Below, one piece after another: positions 12,160 to 24,863 of a DNA stretch of 64,000 nucleotides; the stretch's first letter is position 1; each line of letters starts with the position of its first letter. This DNA comes from Cerrena zonata (taxonomy: Eukaryota > Basidiomycota > Agaricomycetes > Polyporales > Cerrenaceae), in the NCBI GenBank assembly GCA_038087015.1, contig JASBNA010000050.1, positions 186,001 to 250,000 of the forward strand, written 5' to 3'. The notes beneath the pieces were generated by a model. The model did no database searches. It worked only from the letters and a program-made list of their open reading frames with translations, and had not been told where the DNA came from. Both the position numbers and the translations under genes were made by a program.

Positions 12160-14299
12160 TCATCGACAGTGAACGCCCACTTCCACTTCGACACGCGCTT
12201 CAGAGTCCACGCTGATGAGCCAATCCTCATGCAATATTCCTGTCTTCTTGCTCAGTGTCTGGAAATGAGAAGACGGCGAGGGCGGTTGAGAAAGAGAACG
12301 TAATGTCGATGTTGGGGAGGATGGAGCCGGAGATGACGAGAGGGGTGGTGGGATGCATGACTGAAATGACATATCTGAAATGGGAGAAGACAAGTCCACA
12401 GCATCCATAGATAGGGTGAACTCTTGACTATCGTCTCCACTCTCACTCCCCTGACTCATGATCGAAGTGTTCGGGTTCGAGTAAGGGCCGTTCGAAAGAG
12501 GAAGGTGTTCAGAATCCGATTCAGCCTCCTCATCTGAATCATAACTCACGTCGAAGATCTCGATCTTCGTCTGTGGGTTAAACACATGCAAGAGTGCGGG
12601 ATGGTTGGCATGAGGCATCGCGTGTGCCTGTGATCTCGACTCGGGTCCCTCTGAAGGAGGCGTCCGAACAAGCATGCTCTTCGTTCGTGCACGGACAGGA
12701 GTACCCGGCGGCAATGAGGCCAGTGTAGGTACAGTCTGCTGAGACTGTCGGTGAGCATACTGTGGTGAACCAGGGAAGCATGATGATGTAGGAGACGTAG
12801 GGGGAGTGGCGAACGGGAGAGGTTGAAGGTATCCGTTCTCTGCGTCTTCGACAAGGCGTACAGTGGGCCTAGTACCATCATCAGAGTCTTCTGACCACGA
12901 GTCCGACGTGTCAGGCGAAAGAGGGATGTCGGTGAGTGACTCTCCGCCAGGCATAAGTAACGAATGCTCCTCGTATTCTTCTTCCTCGACAACAGGGAAT
13001 AACATGGACGAAGGAGAAGCGACGTTCAATCCCTTCATCTTTCTCTCCAAATCGTGTACGTCCAACTCGTCTACACCACAAAGGAAGTGATTCCGGGAGG
13101 CTTCCATCTCGAGGTCTGCGGCAGCGATCACATTCCTGCTGAGAGGACTACTCCGCTCAGGCATACAGAACCCGATGTTTCGCATGCTTGCACCCCCAAG
13201 CAACGCACGGTTGCTCCAGGCTCGTCCTCCTCGACTTGATTTCCAAAATCGCAAGGACCTGTTTCTCATCAGCTTCGGTAGCCAGTCGCGCGTGATGCAA
13301 CTGCGAGAGCAATTGTTGCAATTGCTCAGACTGATTCGAGAGTGCGTGGAGGAGGTTCATCGTATCCGAACTTGGAGGCGAAGGGGGAGTTGGCGATCGA
13401 GGGCAGTTAGGTACAGGTCTTGACTTGCCGTTGAAGTAATTCAAAGGTACGGTCGCGTGCTCTGTGGGTGTATGCACACTAGATCCATCAGTATCGGTAC
13501 TCCTACTCTCCAACGATGTCTCTTCAACTTCCTCATCGTCAAAGAATGGGCTTTCTGGAAGCGCATGATGATTCCTTCGTCCCTTGAAGCGAGTCTCGCC
13601 AGCCAATCCAGTTTGACGTAATAAGGTTTCGAGTTTCTCGTCAATCTGACGAAGATTACTCCGGACAACCCAGGTAAGGAATCCAAACCCTGAGCCGATA
13701 CAAGGGAAGTATGCAGAAAACTCAGAGTAAATGACCCGTCGAAAGGCATCTATGAGAGATGCACGGGCGCGCCGACGAAGGTGATGTGATGATAGATCCT
13801 CAGGAACATCAGGAAATGTGGGACAAATCGACGGAGGGGGGGAGGGTTCTCGAGAAGAGCCGCGTGAGTGAGAAGAGTTTGGGGAGACCAGAGACCTATA
13901 TTCGTGCAATAGCTAAGCGCATATAGTCAGAAAAAATGATGGAGATACGTACACAAGAGTCATAAGCAATGAACGTTGCTTCTTATGCTTCTTCTGAGAT
14001 GGCGAAGGTGAAGGTGAGACCTCAGAGCGTTGCGAATCAAGACTCTGTCGCTCGTACTTCTCCTTCTGACTCTGGATGTGCGACCACTCGACATCCTTTA
14101 ACACGCCTTGCAACTTTGACATGCACTGTTCGTCCTTAAATGTCCACTCGCGAACATCACCGTCAATGAACGTACAGCGAATAGTGACAAAGTCGTCTCC
14201 CGTATTGCCCGAGAGGTCGAAGATGACCTCATGCAGGCACGTCACAAGCCAGACTGCCTTGTCCAGCATATGTAAACTGCTAGGTGCTTGGATTCTCAT
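12160..14299 (-). CDS. Unknown Ser/Pro-rich protein with coiled coil
   Basis: Three exons: 14299-13955, 13912-13209, 13147-12160. The second intron (61 nt, GTGCGT...AGTAG) is needed to pass a frame change and restores phase. The N-terminus (LVTCLHEVIFDLSGNTG...CTFIDGDVREW) looks like a small beta-rich domain. A possible hydrophobic stretch near FSAYFPCIGSGFGFLTWVV follows. Then come acidic/Ser-rich tracts, a Gln/Leu coiled coil (LSNQSEQLQQLLSQLHHA) and a long disordered C-terminus rich in Ser, Pro and acidic residues. The start used is the first ATG in this frame (MRIQAPSSLH). An upstream ATG at 14432 (MIIQLKPPTAATP) could be used through another intron. I do not recognise the family. Confidence 0.65.
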
Positions 14300-14432
14300 G
14301 CTGTGCCAGGAGCTGTAGCTGATTGTTATATGCTGTCGGAAGTGGAAGGGCGGCCGGCGGACTGGAGTTGAAAGTAAAGGAGAAGAGGACAACGGGTGTG
14401 GCAGCGGTGGGAGGTTTTAGTTGAATGATCAT

Positions 14433-16205
14433 GGTGAGTATGGGGTATTAAGGTATCGAGGTAATGAAGCAATGGGTATTAGACCGAGATGGGATATATT
14501 AGAACGAGAGATGTGGATATGATGCCAGGATTGGATATGCCGAAAACCGAGTAGATGCAATGAGAGTGCCGGAGTTCTAAGCAGGTACTTTGTGTTAGCA
14601 AATCATACGGGGAAAAGGTCTGTAAGTGCGTACCAAGCAACAAGAAAGTTACTCGAGGGGGTGTTGGTGGTAGTCAACCAAGTCGTATGCGTGCTTTGTG
14701 TATGCTGTTTTGAAAACATGTGAGTGAGGTTCTGCTGAAGTGGCAGCTTGGAGACAAGATAAAAAGAAGGGTGGGAATGAATGGATAATCTAATATGAAC
14801 GAACGAGTGGGTTTTCGCAAAGAGCAATCGGTTCGAAGTATCACAAGTAGTAGCCGCTTATCCGAAGGAGCCACCGATCTCTTTCGCGTTGTCGTTCAGA
14901 AATGCGTGTGGCAATAAAACATTATCTGTAGTGACTGTTGTATCGCGAACGATAGTGATATTGAATATGAGGAATTGAAATCAAAATACGGCTGTACAAT
15001 TCATCGCCACCAAAACACCTTTGTAGAGGCACAAAAGCCAATGGTTGGAGCAAAGCCCCCTGGGTGGTGCTGATAAGCATCTGCAGCAATAGACGAAGGA
15101 GTGATCCACGGGCAAATTGAAGCAATTGTTTCACAAGACACAAATGGACTACTGAAAAGTGAAACAACGCACCTCGAGCATTCACTGCAAGCAAACTCGT
15201 CTGTCCTCACGTAGAGACAAGGGAAAGCTGAGACCGCGCAGCTTTCTCAGCAAGCTTCGTCGTCTAGTCCTGTCGAGCCTCGAGGACCGCCGAAATCTAA
15301 GTTTAGTTAGGTATAGAGGAGACCGCTGGCCAATCTATGACGTCGACCGGCGTTTCTAAGGATCTTGACCTTGGGAGCACCTTCGAGGGCAGGGCAAAGG
15401 ACAGTGGGGCAGAGTGATGGTCGACGTTGAGCACGACGAGGACGAGGGCAGAGACGATGGTGAGACCGACAGAGCAGACTAAGGTAGACCCCGGTAATAG
15501 AGCCGACACCCCTCCAGAAGCAGACCTCAAATCCCTGCCGCTTTATCCCGCCGAGCCTTTTTCCACGTGGAATATGACTATTTTAGGTAAACTTGTTCCC
15601 TTATAAGGGCATTCTGATCCGTCGATCCTGAATTTCATAACCTTCATCTTCTCCGCTCTCGCACTTCCTGTCTCCATCCTCTCGTTCTCTTCCCTACCAT
15701 GACTACTGCACAGTCTTCTACGCGTGCAGCTGTACTGACCGCCCTCGATAGCCTCCCTCTCCTTCATCGTCTGACGGGAATTTACAGTCAAGTGAATGCA
15801 ACCCCCTTGCACATCACATATTCATCAGAAACTCGGTCAGGGTGATGATTATTACGGGACCCGCACCGCATCGCGAGCGCAAGTTCGGGGAACGCTTATT
15901 CTAGCTCATCCTCGAGCTTCATAACGTTCAGTAGCAGACGACGGATAGTGAACCGCTCGACAATCGAAACAGAACCCCCGGCCGTACGGTCATCTTACTC
16001 ATATATTAGTAGTCTTCTATTTCTGTGAGTTATGTGCATTACGAGTCCAGCAGATATATAGACATTCAGTTACAGAGTACTAAAGTATTTCCCACTATTA
16101 TCATCACTCCTACACCACACTCGTATTGAATACAAGTACATTCGGGCTTTTTTTCAGATGAGAAGTATAAATAACTAAAAGGAGAGGGAAATTTTATGTA
16201 AACCA
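14433..16205. other. 1.8-kb region with no firm gene
   Basis: Upstream of the unknown gene (-) and downstream of the frameshifted DUF6534 gene (-). Apart from the short ORF listed at 15,699 I see nothing that can be supported. Confidence 0.5.
15699..15845 (+). CDS. Short 48-codon ORF, possibly the broken start of a gene
   Basis: ATG with context CTACC-ATG lies about 95 bp after a TATAAGG element at 15,602. It reads MTTAQSSTRAAVLTALDSLP and stops after 48 codons. The promoter-like setting is the only reason to list it; no homology is recognised. Confidence 0.15.
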   Translation: MTTAQSSTRAAVLTALDSLPLLHRLTGIYSQVNATPLHITYSSETRSG

Positions 16206-18163
16206 TCAGACTTCGTTTGTTGAGGTGAGAGTCTCTTTATATTTCGAATGGAAGTCTTTGGTATTGTCCTGTAAAACTCAACGTTTAGTCGTGACGAATA
16301 GTGTTTTTTATGACTTACAGATATAATTATGGTATCAGTACTCTCCTCTTGAGCTCGCTCCTATAATGCGGCAGCATTAGATCGTTATGAGCTTGTACAT
16401 GGAGAGTGCGATGCTTACATTCTGTCCTTGATGGGAAGTAGGCGTATTGGTGACGCCTAATGAAACGCCACCAAATGTGACTATCTCGTTTTGTCTTGTA
16501 CGAAGTCGTTGACGGGCGTTGAGTCTATAACATGTCAAATGTTGAGACGAAACAATCTAATCGAGTTTGAGACTCACGCCCCAAAGAGCGCATTAGCGAG
16601 GGCTTTGGAGTGAAGTACAATGAGTAGAGTTCCTCTGCCGATTAAAATGGCAAACAGAACAAACCTCTAGCGTAGATCAGAATGAACCCAGCATATAACA
16701 TGCTGTTCGGGGCTATCAGGAACTATAGAAAATACTTCGTTAAGTCAGTTTCAGACATACTTATATTGAACTTACGCTAATCAGGATGGTCAACGCTATT
16801 GCGCTATGCCACGAAATGTAAGCAGGCATTCCAGTCATGTACGTTGTTCGGTACTCACACTAATACAGCACCCGTGCTGACGAAATAGAGCACGAGCCAA
16901 CTGACTATTCCTTGCGTTCTTTGTATCGACTTCAATGTTTGTGACTAGACCTTAGCTAAAAACGACTCACCTTTTAATCGAAGATTGTCTACGACGCAAG
17001 TAATAGGTCATGGTAGTTGCAACAATGGTATCAGTGACCATCGTCAATACGAGCGTGGTGATTAAGGAAGGCTATATTCTTGTTAGCTAGCCTCCCAATC
17101 ATTTTTATGAGATATTTGATGACGAACTCTGAAGGCTTCCCCGACTCCCGTTCGGACCATGTGTCCGACCTGAACCTACAGTCGTATTTCTTTTAGGACA
17201 TTGCTTGGTTATTCCTAAAGAAATGCACATACGTATCCACAATACAGCCTAAATTGATTGATCAGTCAAAAACGCAAATATAGACAGGCCAGGACATACT
17301 TATGAAGAGAGCGTAGCGACCCAAGAATAAGACAATCTGTAGCAAAAATATAGTTAGTCGAGACTTTAGATATAAGAACATAAGCTATCACCGTTCCGAT
17401 AGTCAAATAAAGATTCCTTGTAACTATCGACAGGATATAAGCGACCCTCGTTTGGGACCATAAAACATAGCTTACAAATCCACATGCGATGAACGTAGAA
17501 CCTTAATCCAATGGCCGTCAATCGTGACACCCCTTGCGACTGGAGGATACTGCTTACCCCTGGACAAGAATCTCGGAAACCATCTATAGGGATAGTGGAT
17601 GTCGGTTAGCGATACATAGTAACCTGTGTTTGTGTAACCTACCTCGAACACTAGTGCTGTCTATATTCACAAATCATTAATGCCTAAAAAAGCAAGATAC
17701 AGAGTTATGCGACACACGGGTATACTCCTGCATACATCGATGTTGATACATTCTCGAAACATCTAGAAAGTAGTAGCCACTTACCAATCGATGTCCGCAA
17801 TTACAAGGGGATCCTCAATGGGAGAACCGAGTAGCAGAACTGGGCACGTTGCACAAATCCTGAGTTCACAGCCTCGAGAAGTCTAGTCCAGAGACAAGTG
17901 TCATGTCACCTCTCACTCTAAGAAGATCGAGGTAGGGAACATACATGACACTGACAGCTAGGATCCTCAACCATTTCGGATCGTGCTGCCAACTTTGCAT
18001 GTACACATAAAATTGAGATGCTGAGAGACCGAACAGCCTGAAAGTGTAAAGATGTAAGCGTCACGTAGTTCGAGGAAAGATTCGAGACAATATACATGTT
18101 AGATACCCCTATGGCTTCGATGAAGCCACCGAGGATAGACGGGATGGAGGGTGTTGCGTCCAT
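16206..18163 (-). pseudogene. DUF6534 membrane protein gene with 1-nt deletion
   Basis: First of two tandem DUF6534 genes. It starts MDATPSIPSILGGFIEAIGVSN at 18163. The chain continues LFGLSASQFYVYMQSWQHDPKW, a microexon pair, VQGFYVHRMW, PSLITTLVLTMVTDTIVATT, GIVSWLVLYFVSTGAVLV and the family C-terminal hallmark LNARQRLR. Intron positions match the copy at 19181-20861. In exon 3 the frame LLEAVNSGFVQRAQFCYSVL runs into a stop, whereas the next frame gives IEDPLVIADIDW. The exon is one base shorter than in the sister gene after the shared CTC codon. I saw no other lesion in the exons I could place. It is either a young pseudogene or a sequence error. The intact family has seven membrane helices and no known function. 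Confidence 0.72.
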
Positions 18164-18532
18164 GGCACAGTCTCAGAGATCGGGAAGGCAGACCCAAGTG
18201 TGTCTGATCTTGCAGGTCCATTCCAGAGCATTTATAACTACGCCACTGAGGACCAGCAAGCCATGCATGTCGAGCTGAAAAGGAAATCTAATCGTCTCAG
18301 TCAATAAGAACCCTGACATCACCGGCAAGATCAGTTTCGAACTCTATACTTGAACATGTGGTATAATTCAACGCGCCCTGCGGTATCAGCAACATGGTTC
18401 CCGAAGTGATCTTTTGATACAGCTCCTGTCATTCGAGGATCATGAATATCATCGTGCAGGGACCTTTGAATGTGTGGCACTAACAAGAAGGATTCGAACA
18501 GTGAGTGGGTGTCCAAAATCGAACTTAAGTAT

Positions 18533-19093
18533 TCAAACGAAGTCGATTTGAACCCTGGGCAGAATCACAAGCCATCTCGTGAACGACCGCAGCCTGTGCG
18601 AAAGCGTCCTGCTTTTTGGATCCGGTATCAGTTCTCGATCAAAGGGCATTGAGATGAAGTCCTCGTGAGGTAAAATTGGACCTGTGGCGTGCGATGTCCA
18701 GATGTTGGCGAACTGCAGGGCGGTTGTGGCAGTCACATAAAGAATCGCGGATCGCAGCAGTGACGCTCTCACTTGCCTATTTGGCCATGTGAGGCTGGTC
18801 CAAACTAACCGGAAGTTGATAATGAGCTCCACGTCGCGAGTTTCAGGGATAGATATGATCATAGAGAATCCGGCAGAATACACATATGGTATCGTGGCTC
18901 CAATACCTTGTCTCGTCGTACTACGTCCATCGTAGGGGCGGGGAAAGCATCGACTGCAACTAGCACACCTCATTAATGTTACCCAATTCGAGTGCAGACC
19001 GAGGTTCAGAGCCACAAGTCGCTTGAGTCTGTCATACGAGTCATGAGTCAAATCTGGGTAGAATAGGATGTGGGTCACCTTCACATATTCCAT
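18533..19093 (-). CDS. Unsupported ORF of about 187 codons between the two DUF6534 genes
   Basis: Long for chance and starting MEYVKVTHILFYPDL, with a hydrophobic stretch SLLRSAILYVTATTALQFA near its C-terminal third. No domain is recognised. The flanking genes are tandem copies of each other, so this lies in the spacer created by duplication. It could be a real orphan gene, part of a spliced gene, or chance. Confidence 0.25.
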   Translation of the reverse strand: MEYVKVTHILFYPDLTHDSYDRLKRLVALNLGLHSNWVTLMRCASCSRCFPRPYDGRSTTRQGIGATIPYVYSAGFSMIISIPETRDVELIINFRLVWTSLTWPNRQVRASLLRSAILYVTATTALQFANIWTSHATGPILPHEDFISMPFDRELIPDPKSRTLSHRLRSFTRWLVILPRVQIDFV

Positions 19094-19180
19094 GAGTGAG
19101 TTGTCACGATCAATCTGAATCTGCGCCTTTTTTGGATGAGTTACAAACAACTCAGTTTTTTAGAATCGTACCTGGCGAGT

Positions 19181-20861
19181 TCAAAGGGCCGTTTCATGGT
19201 TCATAGAAACGCCACCGAATGTCACTAGCTCATGCCGTTTGGTGCGGAGATGTTGACGAGCATTCAGTCTGATGAAAAAAGTTCTAGGGTCTTAGTGGAC
19301 GATCATGGAAGAGGGAGATATGACGTACGATCCAAATAGAGCATTTGCAAGGACTATGAGGTGTTGGTTCAGATCAACGTTTTTCCTAAACAAGAGAATT
19401 ACACGTACATCTAGCATAAATCAATATTAATCCAGCATACACCATGTCCCCTGGTGCTTTCAGGTACTGTTCACAATATTCAGTTTTCGATATGGTGTAT
19501 CTAACGTGCGTATAACTCACGAATATCAGGGTGGTTACAGACAGAGCGCTATTCCAGTATTTATTTAATTAAGTCAGCCATAGAGACGGTATATAACCTC
19601 TGCACTCACACTAGTACAACACCGGTATTGACAAAATAGAGAATAAGCCAATTAACGATCCCCTGCATACTGCGACAAGTCAGGGCCGATGACCAAGGTC
19701 CAAGAAGAACCACCCAACGTTTTTAAGCTCGAATGCCTTCGGTATAAGTAGTAGATCATGGTGGATGCAATAATTGAATCGATAGCGATGCTGAGTGCCA
19801 CAGTGAAGAGCACCGATCGCTGGAGTATTCGTCAAAAAGGTTAATCCATTCATTAAGATTGCTTAAATAACGCACATTGTAGCCTGGCCCTTCCAGTCTT
19901 TGCCATGTGCCATGTTCGAATCTGAAATCCTATAAACATGCCGGAACACACAAAAGGATCATGAACGTACCCGTTGATAGCACAATCTGAGATAGAGTTC
20001 AATAACAAGACACAATACGAAACGAATACGCTTACTGATATATAGGCCAATATGACCGATCAATAAAACGCTCTAGTGGAGGTTTCAAGATGAGCTTAGA
20101 AACTACATTCCAAGATATTATCGATTACCGTTGCAATGATCAAAGCAGGATTTCTGCTAACTAAAAAAAGATGATTCAGTATATGCATCGTCTGTTGAGT
20201 TTTAACCTACAGGTCCACATTCGATGAACGTAAAATCTGAGCATGATGATCAGTAGAAATACCGAGGATATTAGAAATGGCATACGCTTGTACGAGTGCT
20301 TCCGCGAGAATCTGAGGATGAAGTTAGAAGTTTCGGGGTTTGATTGACGAAGTAACCCACCATAAATATAAGTGCTAACTAAATGCGAAGATATTAGTAT
20401 TACTCAAAGAACCGATACTACGAAACATACAGGGACACTCCTACATATATTGTGTCAATGAGAACAGCTGATCAAAACCTACATCCACACTTACCAGTCG
20501 ATTCTGGTGACTAACGATGGGTTAGTGATCGCGAGCACGGAATAAAAATATTGTCCACGTTGCGCGAAAACCAGATCGATAGTCTCAAATGCCCTGCTCC
20601 GCCGTCATCTTACGTTGATGAATATTTGAGTGTAGCAGAACACGTACATCACAGCGGATGCAAGGCCTTTAACCCACTTTGGGTCGCGGCCCCAATCTTG
20701 TGTGTACATATAAAGCTGGGCAACGGAAACACCAAATAACCTTGTGGGTATTTTAGAGTGCTAAAGAATCCTGAATAAGATATCGCTCACATGTTAGAGA
20801 TACTTGTACCCTCAACGAGACCACCGATGGTGGATGGGATGGATTGCAGAGTATTCTCCAT
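19181..20861 (-). CDS. DUF6534 seven-helix-type membrane protein
   Basis: Starts MENTLQSIPSTIGGLVEGTSISN at 20861. The next exons read LFGVSVAQLYMYTQDWGRDPKW and then ETIDLVFAQRGQYFYSVLAI. Two very small exons follow (10 nt, then 18 nt encoding LALIFM), and then ILAEALVQ joined to AFYVHRMWTL. Later exons give GIVNWLILYFVNTGVVLV and the closing LNARQHLRTKRHELVTFGGVS, with TGA at 19181. Each placed junction is in phase and the small-exon pattern is shared with the neighbouring copy. DUF6534 proteins are multi-helix membrane proteins expanded in basidiomycetes; function unknown. Some middle exons were placed by similarity to the sister gene only. Confidence 0.78.
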
Positions 20862-21677
20862 GAGATGGATGGGTAATGCCTGAAAAAGGTGGTTGGGGGT
20901 AAAGTCTGGAGGGCCAGCCCGTTTTTAACTCGGAGCTGTCACTGGCGAAGAACGGTGAATTGAGTTGATCGTTCTTCAGTTAGACAGGACCCTGATGATG
21001 CATCCCTCCTGCGGTGTGGGATCGGCACAGGGATTCGGACGAGCTATACGTCCTACTAATTCTTTCCAAAACCAATACGCCTGCATAGTAAACTTCTAAA
21101 CATGTCAAAGGGAATCTGTGGACTAGATATAGATATGATCATGATGTCGTAAAGTTTGACAGCACCAGCGACACAAGAAATGCACAAGGCATCTCATCTT
21201 GTAGACCACAATGTCCATCATGCATCATGTTATACATGTAAGGGGATACTTGTGAGTACCCACGTAATGAGGAGAATCACCAACTTGTAGAGAAATGTAT
21301 GTATAACTCGCGGCGATGATACAGCCTAGAAATCGCAATGTCAACGGACTCACGTCAAACGTTACCCCGTACGGTACCATGATCGGCGGAGAATCGAAAT
21401 GCGCCAATGCAGGCTCGTTCATAGGAGTGCACAATGAAAGGGTTGTGTAACTTTAAGCACAACCGTCGGACGAGCTCACAGAAGCAGATATTAAATATTC
21501 AATCTCCGACTAATTAGCCGCAGCCGCCCGACGCTTTGACTCGGAGATCTCTGTACACAACCACACTGAATGCGCTCGTCCATCTCACATTACTAAGGAA
21601 ATATTACATTCACCCTGTGAATATCATAACCTCCAACAATCATCTCATACTAATTTGTGCACTGCGGCACACGCAAG
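20862..21677. other. Intergenic region between divergent genes
   Basis: Shared upstream region of the DUF6534 gene (-) and the BTB gene (+). I see no further feature. Confidence 0.5.
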
Positions 21678-22779
21678 ATGGCAGAGACAGGACAGAGCTC
21701 CAATCCTCGAAAACGGCTTCGAGAAGATCCTAAAGCTTATATGAATCATTCAACTCTCTATTTCGACGACGGAAACATTATATTAAGCTGCGGAAGTACC
21801 CTTTTTCGCGTACACCGATCATTACTTTCAAAGCATTCACCCATCTTTCGAGAACGCTTCCAACCTCCAGGGGAGGATGTGAAGCCTGAAGTACTTCGCG
21901 GATTTCCGCATGTCATTCTCGATGATACATCGGAGGATATGGAAGCACTCCTTAATATCATATACGATGGGCTGTGAGTACATCAATCTTGATTTGCTCT
22001 AGATACGCTCATGTAGTCCACCCAGACGCGTCGACGTACCACAATTGACTGTAGAGAATTGGCCGCTCATCTCCAGCATCCTGCGGGTATGCACCAAATA
22101 CAAGATTGAAAGACCTCGTACAGAAATAACTCAACGTATCCGTGACGAATGGCCATCCACACTCCCACTCCATACCGCCAAAATGGACGCTTTAGCACTG
22201 AACCAAAAGCGTACTGCTCAGCTCATTGTCCAAAACGGTGAAGCTGTAGTAAATCCAGACTATGACCCTGATGCCGTGGACGAAGAGCTTATTGTAAACC
22301 CTGCCGTTGTCATTTCTCTCCTTCGAGAATGTGATCTAGGCACAAAGGAGCTTCTGGCGCCGTTGTTCTACGCTTTAAGTAAGACAACATGGCAATTTGG
22401 TGGTCCTGCAGTAGGACATCACATCGCTTCTCTATCTCAGGCGGACACCGAACGTCTTATTGTTGGGGTAGAACGTCTGAGAACAGAGCACGCGGCTCTT
22501 GTGGTGCAACTTCCTACGTTTGACGCAGGGCATGATCCTGTTTGTGGTGTTCGTTTCAAGGTGGCTTGGTGTCATATTGCGGCCGGTTTCCTTCGGAGTC
22601 ATGCAGGGGCCAGGCAGCCAATTGAGGACTGGAAAAGTGTGGCCCAGACACTTCGTGGAGATGGCAGGCTCATGACGACGTATCATCTCTGCCCCCAGTG
22701 TGCAGAAATGGTGCTTGGATGTATGGATCAACGGAGAGAGAAGTTGTGGAATTCATTGGGCACATGGTTTGAGGTTTGA
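21678..22779 (+). CDS. BTB/POZ-domain protein
   Basis: Two exons, 21678-21973 and 22017-22779, joined by a 43-nt intron in phase (IYDGL then PPRRVDVPQL). The start is MAETGQSSNPRKR. The BTB core is clear: FDDGNIILSCGSTLFRVHRSLLSKHSPIFRE, then GFPHVILDDTSEDMEALLNIIY (quoted as landmarks HRSLLSKHS and LDDTSED). A helical C-terminal region of about 240 residues is typical of the single-BTB proteins that are numerous in Agaricomycetes. These have no Kelch or MATH domain. A CUL3-adaptor role is known for some BTB families but is only a possibility here. Confidence 0.85.
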
Positions 22780-22990
22780 TTGAAGGTTATATTGTCTATT
22801 GTATCATCTTATTCTGCTCTCGTTATCTTTTCTTGCTACCATTTTCGCCGTCATCTTGATATGCATCTAGGATTATTGGTTAAATATCTTGGTTATACAC
22901 ATACAACACTACATAAAATTGTACAGCACAATCCAGAGATATGTAAGTCATAAACTCATAAGTCCATAATCCGAGTATGTAAGCGTTCAT

Positions 22991-24616
22991 TCAGACCAAC
23001 AGACTACCCATGAATATCGTGCTCAACATTCCTAGCCAGTAGAGAGGACAAAGGGTGCTGCCTCCCGACTGAGTAGTAGACTGTAAGGCACCTTGTACGG
23101 AAGCAGAACTAGTGACGCTGCTAGCGGACGTAGGTGTGTTTGCAACCGCTACGAAACAGCATCGTGAGAAAGCTCAAACGGCTAATAGAGAAACACGGTC
23201 GCACCAACTGTGGGGCTGGAAAAAATAGTACTTTGGGCTGACGGAACCGGATCCGTACCATTAGTTGACCTAAATAAACACCATGAGACTTGAATAAGGC
23301 TGACTCGAAAGGTGTTGTACTCACGGGCAGAAGGTCAATGTATAATCTACATTTAGGTTCGAATCGCATGTGAATAGAGCGGTATTACTACTCTCGTCGA
23401 AGGCATATGCGTACGAGTTCGGACAGTTCCCCTCTAGTGACATAGCGGAGATTATTGATATCAGCAAACCCTCATAGACAAGTAAACCACCTACTAAAAA
23501 AGCTATAAAATTCGACGTCAGAGTTCGGACATGCCGCAGGTGTATCAAAACTCCCGGAGCAACAATTGGGGGAATTTGCTAACCGAGAAAACGAGTTCGA
23601 ATATGAATATTTCGGTGCGATCACTGAGTCAGTCTACAACGCACCTGGGTTCCCGTCCAAGTTCGCCGCACAAGCACTTTTGCATCCTACAGGAAAACCA
23701 GTAGAATCGAATGGCCCTTGAATTGGCTGAGGACCTAAATTCAGATTTGTCAATATTGTCTTCGTGTGCTTAATATGATTCACTAACATATTGGTCCTAG
23801 ATCCACTGCACATTCCGCCACAGGGCAATCGGCCGAGTTCGTTATACGCATTGGGAGATCAAAACCGTCAACAAGTGAGACTGTGTATGTACTCATTGTC
23901 AGCGCGGGTCCAGATAGTCAATATCAGTTCGCTTACCATCGTAAAAGTCTCGGAATCCGTCTCCTTGAAGTGTCCACTCGGCGACCGATGCTGGCGGAAC
24001 CCCCTATGATAATAGATATATGTAGTTCTTCAAGGCGAAGCAGCTACAGAAGTAACTTACAGTTCCAGAATGAGGATCACAAAGTAAGCCACCGTTACAC
24101 CAGCCGGTGAGACACGTAGGTCCATTGGTGATACTGAAGTCACAATCTCGTCGACCCTAGTAGAAGTAAAGCTGAATCTCTGTATGGTCAGTTACAAATG
24201 AGTGATGAAATACATACCCATATCCGCCCTGCCTTCCAGTTGTCCGGAACGGGGAAACTTACGGAGGTAAACGGTGCTGCTTCCCATCTCCCGCAGGGTG
24301 AGTTTTCCTTCCCAAGAGCTCAAAAATATACGCTTACCCTGTCGGGAAATTCGGGACGGCGGTTCCAACATTCAAGTCGGTAAACATCTATGTCCAACAA
24401 ATTAGCTGAGTTGCTGGACCTCTTCGTATACCATGCACGGCTTACAGCAGGCCTATAGGTAGCATAACCAACCGGGACTTCCAAGTCAGTCATTGCAATT
24501 CTTCGATGACGTCATTCAACCCACCAAATCGTAAACGGACATGCGTTAAACACGGTAAACAGACGAGCAGACGAAGACGATACATATCCCAGTAGCAGTG
24601 CTCCTTTCGTTAACAT
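22991..24616 (-). CDS. Thaumatin-like protein with GPI-type C-terminus
   Basis: About 12 exons. The start is MLTKGALLLGYVSSSSA (signal peptide); an in-frame ATG at 24634 is an alternative. The mature start RLFTVFNACPFTIW-PA crosses a 7-nt exon at 24452-24446. Later exons give MFTDLNVGTAVPNFPTGWEA, GRRDCDFSITNGPTC, CNGGLLCDPHSGT, GVPPASVAEWTL, VSLVDGFDLPMRI, GPFDSTGFPVGCKSAC, NCCSGSFDTPAACP, and CPNSYAYAFDE...ADYTLTFCP-type ending (here NVDYTLTFCP). These are the ordered landmarks of thaumatin-like proteins, with conserved cysteines. The last exon is Ser/Thr-rich and ends in the hydrophobic PLYWLGMLSTIFMGSLLV, as for a GPI attachment signal. Known relatives bind or cleave beta-glucan; wall remodelling is inferred. 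Confidence 0.85.
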
Positions 24617-24863
24617 GGTTCGGGTCTGAGTCATGTTTTTGTCCTCGGATCTATTTCAAGACCACTTTATATATAGGTGTGAGAAATCGGTGAGTCGTCA
24701 ACAAGTCAAATGCGGGAGAGTGGTGGATGTGGGAAGCAAAACTTAAGCCTACACACCAAGAAATGCATTTCTTATGCACATGCATATTCTACACAGCCAT
24801 TACAAACTTACCGCAGCACCCTGGAATGCTTGGAGTATCGAAGGAGCTTGGCCGAATAGCTTG

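Noticed and set aside
14603..15530. Several ORFs of 60-90 codons
   Set aside because: No homology, no plausible splice partners, mixed strands; treated as intergenic.
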